Of a stretch of DNA of 64,000 nucleotides, positions 20,158-27,858 are shown piece by piece; position 1 is the first letter of the stretch, and each line of letters begins with the position of its first letter. Source of the DNA: Achromobacter xylosoxidans (lineage in GTDB: Bacteria > Pseudomonadota > Gammaproteobacteria > Burkholderiales > Burkholderiaceae_B). The stretch covers positions 434,001 through 498,000 of the forward strand of contig NZ_LN831029.1 of NCBI RefSeq assembly GCF_001457475.1, in the 5' to 3' direction. Below the pieces are notes generated by a model. The model was not told where the DNA came from. It ran no database searches and worked only from the letters and a program-made list of their open reading frames with translations. The translations under genes were made by a program, and so were the position numbers.

Positions 20158-21594
20158 TCAGGTGGCGGTCAGGCGCTCGCGTTGCGCGGCCACGGCCGCG
20201 CCCTGTTCGCCCAGGTCCCAGAACAGGCCGGCCATCACCGCCGCGCCTTCGCGCGCCACGGAGGCGAGCAGGTGTTCGTCGGGGCCGTGCTGGCAACAGG
20301 CGGGATAGGAATGCGGCACCCAGATGGTGGGCAGCCCCAGCACTTCCGAGAAAGCGTCGTTGGGCACCGTGCCGCCCAGGTTGGGCAGCAGCGCCGGAGT
20401 CTTGCCGGTGGTGGCGGCCAGCGAGGCCACGGCCCAGCGCGCCCACGGATCATCCGGGTCCAGCCGGGTGGCCGGCGTGCCGCGCCGCACGCGGACATTG
20501 ACCTGCTGCAAGCCCCGCGCGTCCAGGTGCCGCCGCAGGATGCCCTCGGCCTGGCGCCAGTCGGTGCCGACCACGAAGCGCAGGTTGCAGGTGGCGCTGG
20601 CGCGTGGCGGGATCGCGCCCACCGGGTTGTCGGGGTTGCCGGTCTTGTAGGCCAGCACTTCCAGCGTGTTCCAGCCGAACAGGCGTTCGGCCAGCGACAG
20701 GCCGGGCTCGCCCCAGTCCGGGTCGACGTCGGGCGCGTCGTCGTCCTGGCCCACCTGGATGTCCGCCAGCGCCTGGCGCACCGCGGCCGGAATGGCCGGG
20801 GGGCGCAGGCCATCAACCAGCAAGCGGCCGCGCGAATCCACCAGGCTGGCCAGCGCGTTCGCCAGGATGATGCCGGGATTGGGCAGCACGCCGCCCCAGT
20901 TGCCAGAGTGGTGGGCGTGGCCGCGCAGGTCAACCGTCAGGTCGAACAGCAGCGTGCCGCGAGATCCCAGGAACAGCGTCGGCAGGTCTGCCGCCAGCCG
21001 CGGTCCGTCGGAGGCGATGAAGACGTCCGCCGCCAGCGCTTCGCGCCAGGCGGCGCAGGCCTGGTGCAGACCGGGCGAGCCGACTTCCTCGCCGCATTCC
21101 ACCAGCATGCGCAGGTTGAAGCCCAGGCGCCCGCCGCGTTCGGCCCGCACCTGTTCCAGCGCGGTCATGTTGACGCAGTACTGTCCTTTGTTGTCGGCGG
21201 TGCCGCGGCCGTACCAGCGATCGCCCTCGGCCGTCAGGCGCCACGGCGCCAGGCCGGCGCGCCACTGTTCGTCGTAGCCGCGCACCACGTCGCCATGGGC
21301 GTACATCAGCACGGTGGGCAGGGCCGGGTTCTCGATGCGTTCCGCCAGCAGGAACGGCGGGCCGCCTGCGACCGGGTTGTCCTCGACGCGCCAGGCACAG
21401 CCCAGGCTTTCCAGGCGCGGCGCGATCGCCGCGCGCAGGTAGTCGTACAGCGCCTCGCGCTGGTCGGGGTTCTGGCTTTCGGTGCGATGGGCGACCAGCG
21501 TTGCCAGGTCGCGCTGCAAGGCGCCGCTCTCGGCATAGGCGGTCGCGCGGCCGACGGCCGCGGCGCGGCTGGCGCTCGGGATTGCTGCTGACAC
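20158..21594 (-). CDS. M20-family peptidase (dipeptidase/carnosinase-like)
   Basis: 478 aa. Metal-binding motifs are LMYAHGDVVRG, GRGTADNKGQY and LVECGEEVGSPG; the lid domain begins near FLGSRGTLLFDLTVDLRG, with the late His in HSYPACCQHGPDEH. The longer size and the motif forms fit M20 dipeptidases (PepV/CNDP type) rather than ArgE. First gene of the minus-strand scavenging run; divergent from a LysR gene with 165 bp between starts, which probably controls it. Confidence 0.9.
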   Translation of the reverse strand: MSAAIPSASRAAAVGRATAYAESGALQRDLATLVAHRTESQNPDQREALYDYLRAAIAPRLESLGCAWRVEDNPVAGGPPFLLAERIENPALPTVLMYAHGDVVRGYDEQWRAGLAPWRLTAEGDRWYGRGTADNKGQYCVNMTALEQVRAERGGRLGFNLRMLVECGEEVGSPGLHQACAAWREALAADVFIASDGPRLAADLPTLFLGSRGTLLFDLTVDLRGHAHHSGNWGGVLPNPGIILANALASLVDSRGRLLVDGLRPPAIPAAVRQALADIQVGQDDDAPDVDPDWGEPGLSLAERLFGWNTLEVLAYKTGNPDNPVGAIPPRASATCNLRFVVGTDWRQAEGILRRHLDARGLQQVNVRVRRGTPATRLDPDDPWARWAVASLAATTGKTPALLPNLGGTVPNDAFSEVLGLPTIWVPHSYPACCQHGPDEHLLASVAREGAAVMAGLFWDLGEQGAAVAAQRERLTAT

Positions 21595-21667
21595 GGACTT
21601 CCCCTTTTCTGGCCGGACGCGTCAGGGGGCGTCCGGCTGGATCGTTGCGCAAATTCTAGGATCAGGG

Positions 21668-21727
21668 AAGCTTTCTCTACAATTAGAATATTTATCGGAA
21701 GCCTTGCAAAAAAAGCAAAGCTTTCTC
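21668..21727. promoter_or_regulatory. AT-rich divergent control region with direct repeats
   Basis: In the 165-bp gap between the M20 peptidase and LysR genes, AAGCTTTCTC occurs at 21668-21677 and again at 21718-21727, exactly 50 bp apart. Between them is an AT-rich stretch (ACAATTAGAATATTTAT) unlike the surroundings. Same-face spacing near five helical turns would suit a tetrameric LysR protein. Operator assignment is inference. Confidence 0.35.
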
Positions 21728-21759
21728 CTTCATGGATTCACCCCCAACGAGGCGCGAAC

Positions 21760-22674
21760 ATGCACGGCATCGCCCTGCGGTACTTTGTCGAAGTGGCCCA
21801 GGCGGGCAGCCTGAGCGGCGCGTCCGAACGCCTGCACGTGGCGGTGTCGGCCATCAGCCGGCAGATCGCCAAGCTGGAGGAAGAGGCGGGCGCGCCCTTG
21901 TTCGAGCGCGCCGCGCGCGGCATGGTGCTGAGCGAGGCCGGCCGACTGCTGCTGGCCCACGCGCGCCGCACATTGCTTGAATCGGACTCGGTGCTGCAGG
22001 AGATCGCCGCGCTCAAGGGCATGGCGCGCAACGAGATCCGCATGGCGGCGGTGGAGGGCGTGGCGCGCATTTTCCTGCCGTCGGCCATGGCGCGGTTCCG
22101 CCGTGATTGGCCCGATGTGCGTTTCGACCTGCACGTGGGCACGCCGGCCGACGTCGCGCGCCGCGTTGCCGAGGGCAGCGTCGAGCTGGGCATGACCTTC
22201 AACGTCGAGCGGCTCAGCGGCGTCAGCGTGCGTTATTCGCGGCGCGCGCCGGTACACGCCGTCATGGCCGCGGGCCATCCGCTGGCCGGCCGCAAAAGCG
22301 TCAGCCTGCAGGAACTGGGCCGCTACCCGCTGGCGCTGACCGGCCCGGGCACCACCACCCGGCATCTGTTCGAGATGGGCTGTCTGCTGGAGTCGGTGCA
22401 GCTTGAACCGACCTTCACCTGCAACGACTCGTCGCCGCTGCACGGCTTCGTGTTCGGCTCCGACGCCATCATGCTCAGCGGCTACATCTCGGTGGCCTGG
22501 AGCCTGAAGCGCGACGAACTGGTGGCGGTGCCGATCTCCAACGCGCAGTTGCAGTCGCGCACCTTGCAGCTGCACGTCATGCAGGGGCGCCAGCTGCCGT
22601 CCAAGACGGAGGCCTTCATTGCCCTGCTGTCGCGCGAGCTGGACGTGCTGCTGGAGGACGGCCCGGGCGCTTGA
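21760..22674 (+). CDS. LysR-family transcriptional regulator
   Basis: 304 aa. N-terminal winged HTH (LRYFVEVAQAGSLSGASERL, then VSAISRQIAKLEEE) followed by a periplasmic-binding-like effector domain (from about residue 90, IRMAAVEGVARIFLP). It is divergent from the M20 peptidase/deacylase/ABC operon and convergent with the second family 5 binding protein, and is the likely regulator of this block. A strong hairpin follows its stop. Confidence 0.92.
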   Translation: MHGIALRYFVEVAQAGSLSGASERLHVAVSAISRQIAKLEEEAGAPLFERAARGMVLSEAGRLLLAHARRTLLESDSVLQEIAALKGMARNEIRMAAVEGVARIFLPSAMARFRRDWPDVRFDLHVGTPADVARRVAEGSVELGMTFNVERLSGVSVRYSRRAPVHAVMAAGHPLAGRKSVSLQELGRYPLALTGPGTTTRHLFEMGCLLESVQLEPTFTCNDSSPLHGFVFGSDAIMLSGYISVAWSLKRDELVAVPISNAQLQSRTLQLHVMQGRQLPSKTEAFIALLSRELDVLLEDGPGA

Positions 22675-22705
22675 GGCAAGACGCGCGGACGCTGGCACAA
22701 ACAAA

Positions 22706-22730
22706 AACGGCTGCCCCGAGGGCAGCCGTT
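22706..22730. terminator. Bidirectional intrinsic terminator
   Basis: Perfect 11-bp stem (AACGGCTGCCC, 22706-22716, with its complement 22720-22730) closed by a 3-nt loop, flanked by an A-run on the left and TTTTC on the right. It serves the LysR gene on the plus strand and the binding-protein gene on the minus strand. Confidence 0.85.
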
Positions 22731-22748
22731 TTCATGTCCCGCGCCGGA

Positions 22749-24362
22749 TTACTTGGCGTCGGGCTTGACCGAGGTGGCCAGCGTGAACTGGTCGCGGCGG
22801 CCTTCGTAGGAGATGCCCTTGCGGAAGGCCCAGATGCTGCTCTCGAAGTGCAGCGGGATCAGCGGCACGTTGTCCAGCGCGATCTGGGTGGCTTCCTGCA
22901 GCAGCTTCTCGCGCTTGGGCGCGTCGACCGTGACGATGGCCTGCTTGTAGACCTTGTCGAAATCGGCGTTGGTGAAGCCGCCGTAGTTGCTGGTGCCCAG
23001 GCTCTTGGGCGAGTCGAGCGAGGCGACCCACAGCTGGAACAGCGCCGAGGCTTCGCCCGTTTCCGCCGGCCAGCCGCCCATCGAGAAGCTGAACTCGCGC
23101 TTGGCGCGCTTGGGGAAGTAGATCGAGGCGGTCATGGCGTCGACGTTGGTCTTGATGCCGACGCGGGCCAGGTACTGGGCCACGGCCTGCGCCACCTGGC
23201 CGTCATTGACGTAGCGGTCGTTGGTGGACGAGAGGGTCAGTTCGAAGCCGTTGGGGTAGCCGGCTTCGGCCAGCAGCTTCTTGGCGCCTTCCGGGTCGTA
23301 CTTGATTTCCGGGGCCTTGGGCAGCGCGCCGAACATGCCGTCGGGCATGAACTGGTAGGCCGGGGTGGCCATGCCGTCCATGATGCGGGCGGTGATGGTC
23401 TTGCGGTCGATGGCCATCGAGATCGCCTTGCGCACTCGCAGGTCCTGCAGCGGGTTCTTGCCGTCGGCGCTCTTGACGAACGGGCTCGGGTTGCGCGCCA
23501 CGTCGGGCTGGAAGAACACCAGGCGGGTCGAAGGCGTGGCCACGAAACCGAACTTGGGGTTGTCCTTCAGGCGTTGCAGGTCGCGCGCGGCGGGGTTTTC
23601 GATCATGTCGAAGTCGCCCGACAGCAGGCCGGTCAGGCGCGGGCCGGCGGCCGGCACGGGCACGAACTTCACTTCCTTCCAGTAGGGCTTCGGGCCCCAG
23701 TAGTTCTCGTTGCGCACCAGTTCGATGCCGGTGCCCTTGACGTACGACTTCAGGGTGTACGGGCCGGTGCCGATGGCGTCCTTGCCGTTGTTGAAGTCGG
23801 CCACCGTGGGCCACGGGCCGGTCACGCCGCAACCCTTCTTCGGGTCGAAGGTCAGCTTGCCGTGCTCGACGATGCCGTTCCAGATGATCGGCAGCGAGCG
23901 CGCCATTTCGGCGGGCATCAGCGGGAAGGGGGCGCCGGTCTTGATTATGACGGTGTGGGCGTCCGGCGTCTGCACGTCGGTGATCAGCTTGGTCGTGTCC
24001 ATGTAGGACTGCGACACGTTGGTCTCGTTGTTCAGCGTGCGGCAGATCGTGAACAGCACGTCTTCGGACGTGAACGGCTTGCCGTTGGAGAACTTGACGT
24101 CGTCGCGCAGCTTGAATTCCCAGGTCAGGTCGTCCAGGTTCTTCCAGGACGTGGCCAGCGCGGGCACCAGCTTCATGTCGGCACTGCGGCCTACCAGCGA
24201 ACTGTAGACGTGCGCGGAGAACGCGTCGTTCTGCGTCATCTTGTGGTAGTGGGGGTCGGCCGAGGTGGGTTCGGCGGACAGGCCGATCTTCAGCGTCTGG
24301 GCCTGGGCAGCGGCCAAGGGAATGGCGGCGGCCACGAGGGCCAGGGTGGTGCGCAACTTCAT
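22749..24362 (-). CDS. Second peptide-type ABC substrate-binding protein (SBP family 5), orphan
   Basis: 537 aa; signal peptide roughly residues 1-21 (MKLRTTLALVAAAIPLAAAQA). Same domain pattern as the protein at 17428-19068, and clearly its paralogue: GIVEHG, CGVTGPWPT, GTGPYTLKSYVKG and LAEAGYP segments align throughout. It has no permeases of its own, so it probably feeds the B-C-D-F importer encoded nearby with a different solute. ATG 24362 is supported by GGAG eight bases upstream. Preceded by a 491-bp gap rich in hairpins. Confidence 0.92.
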   Translation of the reverse strand: MKLRTTLALVAAAIPLAAAQAQTLKIGLSAEPTSADPHYHKMTQNDAFSAHVYSSLVGRSADMKLVPALATSWKNLDDLTWEFKLRDDVKFSNGKPFTSEDVLFTICRTLNNETNVSQSYMDTTKLITDVQTPDAHTVIIKTGAPFPLMPAEMARSLPIIWNGIVEHGKLTFDPKKGCGVTGPWPTVADFNNGKDAIGTGPYTLKSYVKGTGIELVRNENYWGPKPYWKEVKFVPVPAAGPRLTGLLSGDFDMIENPAARDLQRLKDNPKFGFVATPSTRLVFFQPDVARNPSPFVKSADGKNPLQDLRVRKAISMAIDRKTITARIMDGMATPAYQFMPDGMFGALPKAPEIKYDPEGAKKLLAEAGYPNGFELTLSSTNDRYVNDGQVAQAVAQYLARVGIKTNVDAMTASIYFPKRAKREFSFSMGGWPAETGEASALFQLWVASLDSPKSLGTSNYGGFTNADFDKVYKQAIVTVDAPKREKLLQEATQIALDNVPLIPLHFESSIWAFRKGISYEGRRDQFTLATSVKPDAK

Positions 24363-24853
24363 GGTGACAACTCCGGATGGGGAACGAACCGGATCGTGCT
24401 GGCGGCGCGGAACAGGGGCGGGCCTACCGGGGAAACGCAACGTCGGCCGGGGGGCTTGCGGTGTTTTTGGCGCCAGGCACGACGGCAAGGGGCCGATTAT
24501 CGGTAGGGGCTTCGCGCGCTGTCAATGCGCGCCGGGCCGACGTCAGGGTAAACGCCGAGAGGGGGAATAGCCGGCGAAGCCGCGCGAAAAATGCCAATCG
24601 CCCCAGTTCGAGGCGGTCCCGCTTCGGGACGGCTTCGCACTGGGGCGACGGGGGAATTGCGTCGTGGAGGGCGTCGCGGGGCCCCGCAAGTGGGGCCGGC
24701 GCGGCGCGATGGCGCCCGGTGAGGGGAAAGGCCAAAGGCCCCGGACGCCGGGTCCGATGCAACGGGCGCCGCATCGGCGGCGGGCGTCACAGCGGCAGCG
24801 CGCCAGGCTGAATCGCGGGAGATCGGTCGCGACTCAGTCCGGCACGGCTGTTC
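24363..24853. other. 491-bp non-coding gap with strong secondary structure
   Basis: No convincing gene. On the minus strand it lies between the 77-aa gene and the orphan binding-protein gene, so it includes the latter's leader. The clearest structure is a nested hairpin: 9-bp arms CGCCCCAGT (24599-24607) and complement (24639-24647), enclosing a 6-bp GTCCCG-CTT-CGGGAC hairpin (24616-24630). More GC-rich self-complementary blocks follow near 24680-24710. It may be a structured leader, an sRNA or repeat remnants. Confidence 0.4.
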
Positions 24854-25087
24854 TTACCACTGCGAACCGGAGAAGCGCGAGCTGGCGGCGCGGGCCTTGT
24901 TCATCGACTCGTTCACCTCGTCGATGAAGGCGAACACGGCGGCGACAGCGGCGGCGATCGACTTGCCGGCCTTCTTCAGGTTGGTCAGCGGGTGGGAATT
25001 CGGTTGGTTCTCGAGGGCGCCGCGGAGCAGGTCGCGCTCCAGCGCGTCGGTCAGGCGGGCAGTGTGGTTCAGGGTCAGTTCGCTCAT
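24854..25087 (-). CDS. Small protein of unknown function (77 aa)
   Basis: 77 aa, no signal peptide and no recognised domain. A polar N-terminal half (LTLNHTARLTDALERDLLRG) is followed by an Ala-rich helix (SIAAAVAAVFAFIDEVNESMNKARAA) that could be amphipathic or membrane-associated. It is a real gene by its control signals: ATG 25087 with GGAG six bases upstream, a consensus-like sigma70 promoter at 25123-25152 and operator-like palindromes. Its expression is probably strong but regulated. Function unknown. Confidence 0.7.
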   Translation of the reverse strand: MSELTLNHTARLTDALERDLLRGALENQPNSHPLTNLKKAGKSIAAAVAAVFAFIDEVNESMNKARAASSRFSGSQW

Positions 25088-25122
25088 GGTTTTCTCCAGT
25101 CCGTTTCGTCTTGGGGTAAACC

Positions 25123-25152
25123 ATTATAGGGATAACCCTAAATCAAAAGCAA
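25123..25152 (-). promoter_or_regulatory. Strong sigma70-type promoter of the 77-aa gene
   Basis: On the minus strand TTGCTT (25152-25147) and a perfect TATAAT (25128-25123) are separated by 18 bp. The predicted transcript start lies about 28 nt before the ATG, with an AT-rich upstream element. One of the best promoter matches in the window. Confidence 0.7.
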
Positions 25153-25175
25153 CGCGTTTTTAGGGGAAAACCCTA
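25127..25175. promoter_or_regulatory. Paired TAGGG-N4/5-CCCTA palindromes (candidate operators)
   Basis: TAGGG-ATAA-CCCTA at 25127-25140 overlaps the -10 end and fills the promoter spacer; TAGGG-GAAAA-CCCTA at 25161-25175 lies just upstream of the -35. Centres are about 34-35 bp apart. The arrangement suggests one repressor binding twice over this promoter. The regulator is not identifiable here. Confidence 0.5.
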
Positions 25176-25208
25176 GTATGTTGTAAAAATGTATTTGCCG
25201 CCGGGGAC

Positions 25209-26078
25209 TTAGGCTGTCGGTCCACCGTTGCGCAGGCCCCGGGCGGCATCCGCCAGCTCGCCCGCGGTCAGCCCGATCGGCCCGATGCCCCGGGCCACCA
25301 GGGCGTCGGCGGCCGCGCCATGCAGCCAGACCGCGCCGGCCACGGCCTGCTCGAGGGGCAGGCGCTGAGCCAACAACGAGCCCAGCATGCCGGCCAATAC
25401 GTCCCCGGTTCCGGCCGTGGCCAGCCCCGGGTTGCCGCTGGTGTTGCGGCGCCACGTGCCGTCGGGGGCGCAGATCAGCGTGCCGGCGCCCTTCAGGACC
25501 ACCCAGGCGCCGAAGCGCCGCGCCAGCGCCTGGGCGGCGGCGCCGCGGTCGGCCTGGACGCGGGCGGTGTCCTGGCCCAGCAGGCGGCCAGCCTCGGCCG
25601 GGTGCGGGGTCAGGACGACCGGGCCGTCGCCCCAGTTGGGCCGGATGCCGCCGTTGGCCAGCAGGTTCAGGCCGTCGGCATCCAGCACCAGCGGCGCGCC
25701 GTGGCGCAGCACGAACAGTTCCGACAGGGCGTTGGCGGCCGTCGCGCCGGTGCCGATGCCGCACCCGGCGACCCAGGCGGTCACGCCCCAGTCCGTGTCC
25801 AGCAGCGAGCGGGCGTCGCGCAGCATCAGTTCGGGTTGCAGCGGATCGCAGGGCAGCGGCGCGGCGTCCTGGGCGAAGCCCACCAGCACCTTGCCGGCGC
25901 CGGTCTTGAGCGCGGCGCGCGCGGCCAGCAGCGCCGCGCCTTCCATGCCGCGCCCGCCTCCTACCACGCCGACGGTGCCGAAACTGCCTTTGTGGGTGTC
26001 CGGGCCGCGCGCGGTGAACAGGGCGGGCAGATCGTCGCGGCGGATCTCGCCGGCAAAGGAGGAGTCGGGGGTGTTCAT
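25209..26078 (-). CDS. nnrD: ADP-dependent NAD(P)H-hydrate dehydratase
   Basis: 289 aa. Repairs hydrated NADH/NADPH using ADP or ATP. Ribokinase-like fold with the family's [47 protein letters not shown] and the catalytic [17 protein letters not shown] segment. It carries only the dehydratase domain; the NnrE epimerase domain fused in many bacteria is absent and not next door. Divergent from the crotonase gene at 26169, sharing a palindromic promoter region. Confidence 0.92.
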   Translation of the reverse strand: MNTPDSSFAGEIRRDDLPALFTARGPDTHKGSFGTVGVVGGGRGMEGAALLAARAALKTGAGKVLVGFAQDAAPLPCDPLQPELMLRDARSLLDTDWGVTAWVAGCGIGTGATAANALSELFVLRHGAPLVLDADGLNLLANGGIRPNWGDGPVVLTPHPAEAGRLLGQDTARVQADRGAAAQALARRFGAWVVLKGAGTLICAPDGTWRRNTSGNPGLATAGTGDVLAGMLGSLLAQRLPLEQAVAGAVWLHGAAADALVARGIGPIGLTAGELADAARGLRNGGPTA

Positions 26079-26115
26079 GGGCTGAGGCTCCGGGATCGTC
26101 GGGGCAGGGGCTATC

Positions 26116-26125
26116 CACTATAGTG
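26116..26125. promoter_or_regulatory. Palindromic CACTATAGTG, possible shared -10
   Basis: A 10-bp perfect palindrome lies between the divergent nnrD and crotonase genes. It contains TATAGT on both strands, so the same base pairs could serve as -10 in each direction. No clear -35 is seen on either side, so the promoter call is weak. Confidence 0.3.
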
Positions 26126-26168
26126 CCCCAAAACGCGCGGCCTTCCGCCCGCGCCACCGGAGACGACG

Positions 26169-27002
26169 ATGACCGATATCACGCTGGAACACTATTCCGC
26201 CTACGAGTCCCTCAAGCTGCGCCGCCATCCCAACGGCGTGCTGGAGCTGATCATGGGCTCCAAGGACGGCAAGCCGGGCAAGCTGTCCACCGCCGACGAC
26301 CGCATGCACCGCGAGCTGGCCGACATCTGGCGCGATATCGATACCGACCCGGACACCCGGGTGGTGGTGATCCGCGGAGAGGGCAAGGGCTTCTCGGGCG
26401 GTGGCGACCTGGACCTGGTGCAGCAGATGGCCGAGGACTTCGACGTGCGCACCCGCGTCTGGCGCGAGGCGCGCGATCTGGTCTACAACATCATCAACTG
26501 CAGCAAGCCGATCGTGTCGGCGATGCACGGCGCCGCCGTGGGCGCGGGGCTGGTGGCCGGCTTGCTGGCCGACATCTCGATCGCCGCGCGCGATGCCCGC
26601 ATCATCGACGGCCACACCCGCCTGGGCGTCACCGCTGGCGACCATGCCGCCATCGTCTGGCCGCTGCTGTGCGGCATGGCGCGCGCCAAGTACTACCTGA
26701 TGCTGTGCGAAACCGTGAGCGGCGAAGAGGCCGAGCGTATCGGCCTGGTGTCGCTGTGCGTGGACGAGGCCGAGTTGATCGGCCGCGCCTTCGAGGTCGC
26801 CAACCGCCTGGCGGCCGGCTCGCAGACCGCGATCCGCTGGACCAAGTATTCGCTGAACAACTGGCTGCGCATGGCCGGCCCGACCTTCGATACGTCGCTG
26901 GCGCTGGAATTCATGGGGTTCGGCGGCCCGGACGTGCGCGAAGGCGTGCAGTCGTTGCGCGAGCGGCGGGCGCCGAACTTCCGGCCCGACTCGCCGTTCT
27001 GA
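26169..27002 (+). CDS. Crotonase-superfamily protein lacking both classical hydratase glutamates
   Basis: 277 aa enoyl-CoA hydratase/isomerase fold: the CoA/oxyanion region [12 protein letters not shown] and [20 protein letters not shown] are conserved. Aligned by eye to rat mitochondrial hydratase, the position of Glu144 is Val (in GAGLVAG) and that of Glu164 is His (in IIDGHTRLG), while the loop reads VTAGDHAAI. Simple enoyl-CoA hydration is therefore doubtful; a hydrolase, decarboxylase or other crotonase chemistry is more likely. Divergent from nnrD and convergent with a second crotonase gene. Confidence 0.85.
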   Translation: MTDITLEHYSAYESLKLRRHPNGVLELIMGSKDGKPGKLSTADDRMHRELADIWRDIDTDPDTRVVVIRGEGKGFSGGGDLDLVQQMAEDFDVRTRVWREARDLVYNIINCSKPIVSAMHGAAVGAGLVAGLLADISIAARDARIIDGHTRLGVTAGDHAAIVWPLLCGMARAKYYLMLCETVSGEEAERIGLVSLCVDEAELIGRAFEVANRLAAGSQTAIRWTKYSLNNWLRMAGPTFDTSLALEFMGFGGPDVREGVQSLRERRAPNFRPDSPF

Positions 27003-27117
27003 CAAGGGCGGCTGCCGGCCGCGTCCGGCCCCGCGCCGGGCGGCATCTGGCCAAGCGCGCCGGCCCAGGCATCGCATGCGGCGCGGCGGGCGCGCAAGGC
27101 GTCCGGCCGTGCCGGAT

Positions 27118-27858
27118 TCACTTCTTGAAGAACGCCGCGAACGCGGCCTGCGCCTCTTCCGTCTGCAAACGGGCGCGGAACTGCTGCGCCTCGTAATCGA
27201 GCGTGTCCTGGATCGCCTGCCGCTCCGGGCGCTTGAGCATGGCCTTGGTCAGCCGCAAGGCGGCCGGCGGTTGCTTGGCCAGGCTGGCGGCGGTGGCCTG
27301 CGCGGCCGCCAGGGCGCCGCCCTTGGCGGTGACCGCGGTAGCGAGGCCGGCCTCGCAGGCTTCCCGCGCCGAGAACGCCTTGCCCTGCAACAGCCATTCG
27401 GCGGCGCGGCGGGCACCGGCCAGGCGCGGCATCAGCAGGCTGGACGCGCCCTCCGGGCACAGCCCCAGCGCCACGAACGGCATGCGCAGCGTGGCGCCTT
27501 CGCCGATGTAGACGAAGTCGCAATGCTGCAGCAGCGTCACGCCGATGCCGATGGCATAGCCCTCGACGGCGGCGATGACCGGCACGTCGGCCTGCGTCAG
27601 GGCGCGCAGGAAGGTCAGTCCGGCGCTGTCGCCGGCGCCGCGCTCGGCCTGGAAGTCGCGCAGGTCATTGCCGGCGGTGAAGTGTTCGCCGGCGCCGGCC
27701 AGGATCACCGCCGACACGCTGGTGTCGGCGCTGGCCAGCGCGAGCTGTTCGGTCAGCGCGGCGTAGGTGGCCGTGTCGAGCGCGTTGCGGCGGTCCTGGC
27801 GGTCGATCACCAGCGTCAGCACCGCGCCGTCGCGCGTGACCCGCAGCCCGGCGCTCAT
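27118..27858 (-). CDS. Enoyl-CoA hydratase/isomerase family protein (delta3,delta2-isomerase-like)
   Basis: 246 aa. Crotonase fold with [13 protein letters not shown] (CoA site) and [20 protein letters not shown]. The Glu in [14 protein letters not shown] matches the catalytic PEG(C/A)SS motif of peroxisomal-type delta3,delta2-enoyl-CoA isomerases, whereas the hydratase Glu positions are Thr and Phe. So it probably isomerises unsaturated acyl-CoA in beta-oxidation. ATG 27858 overlaps the stop of the nitronate monooxygenase gene by 4 bp (ATGA), indicating translational coupling. Confidence 0.85.
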   Translation of the reverse strand: MSAGLRVTRDGAVLTLVIDRQDRRNALDTATYAALTEQLALASADTSVSAVILAGAGEHFTAGNDLRDFQAERGAGDSAGLTFLRALTQADVPVIAAVEGYAIGIGVTLLQHCDFVYIGEGATLRMPFVALGLCPEGASSLLMPRLAGARRAAEWLLQGKAFSAREACEAGLATAVTAKGGALAAAQATAASLAKQPPAALRLTKAMLKRPERQAIQDTLDYEAQQFRARLQTEEAQAAFAAFFKK

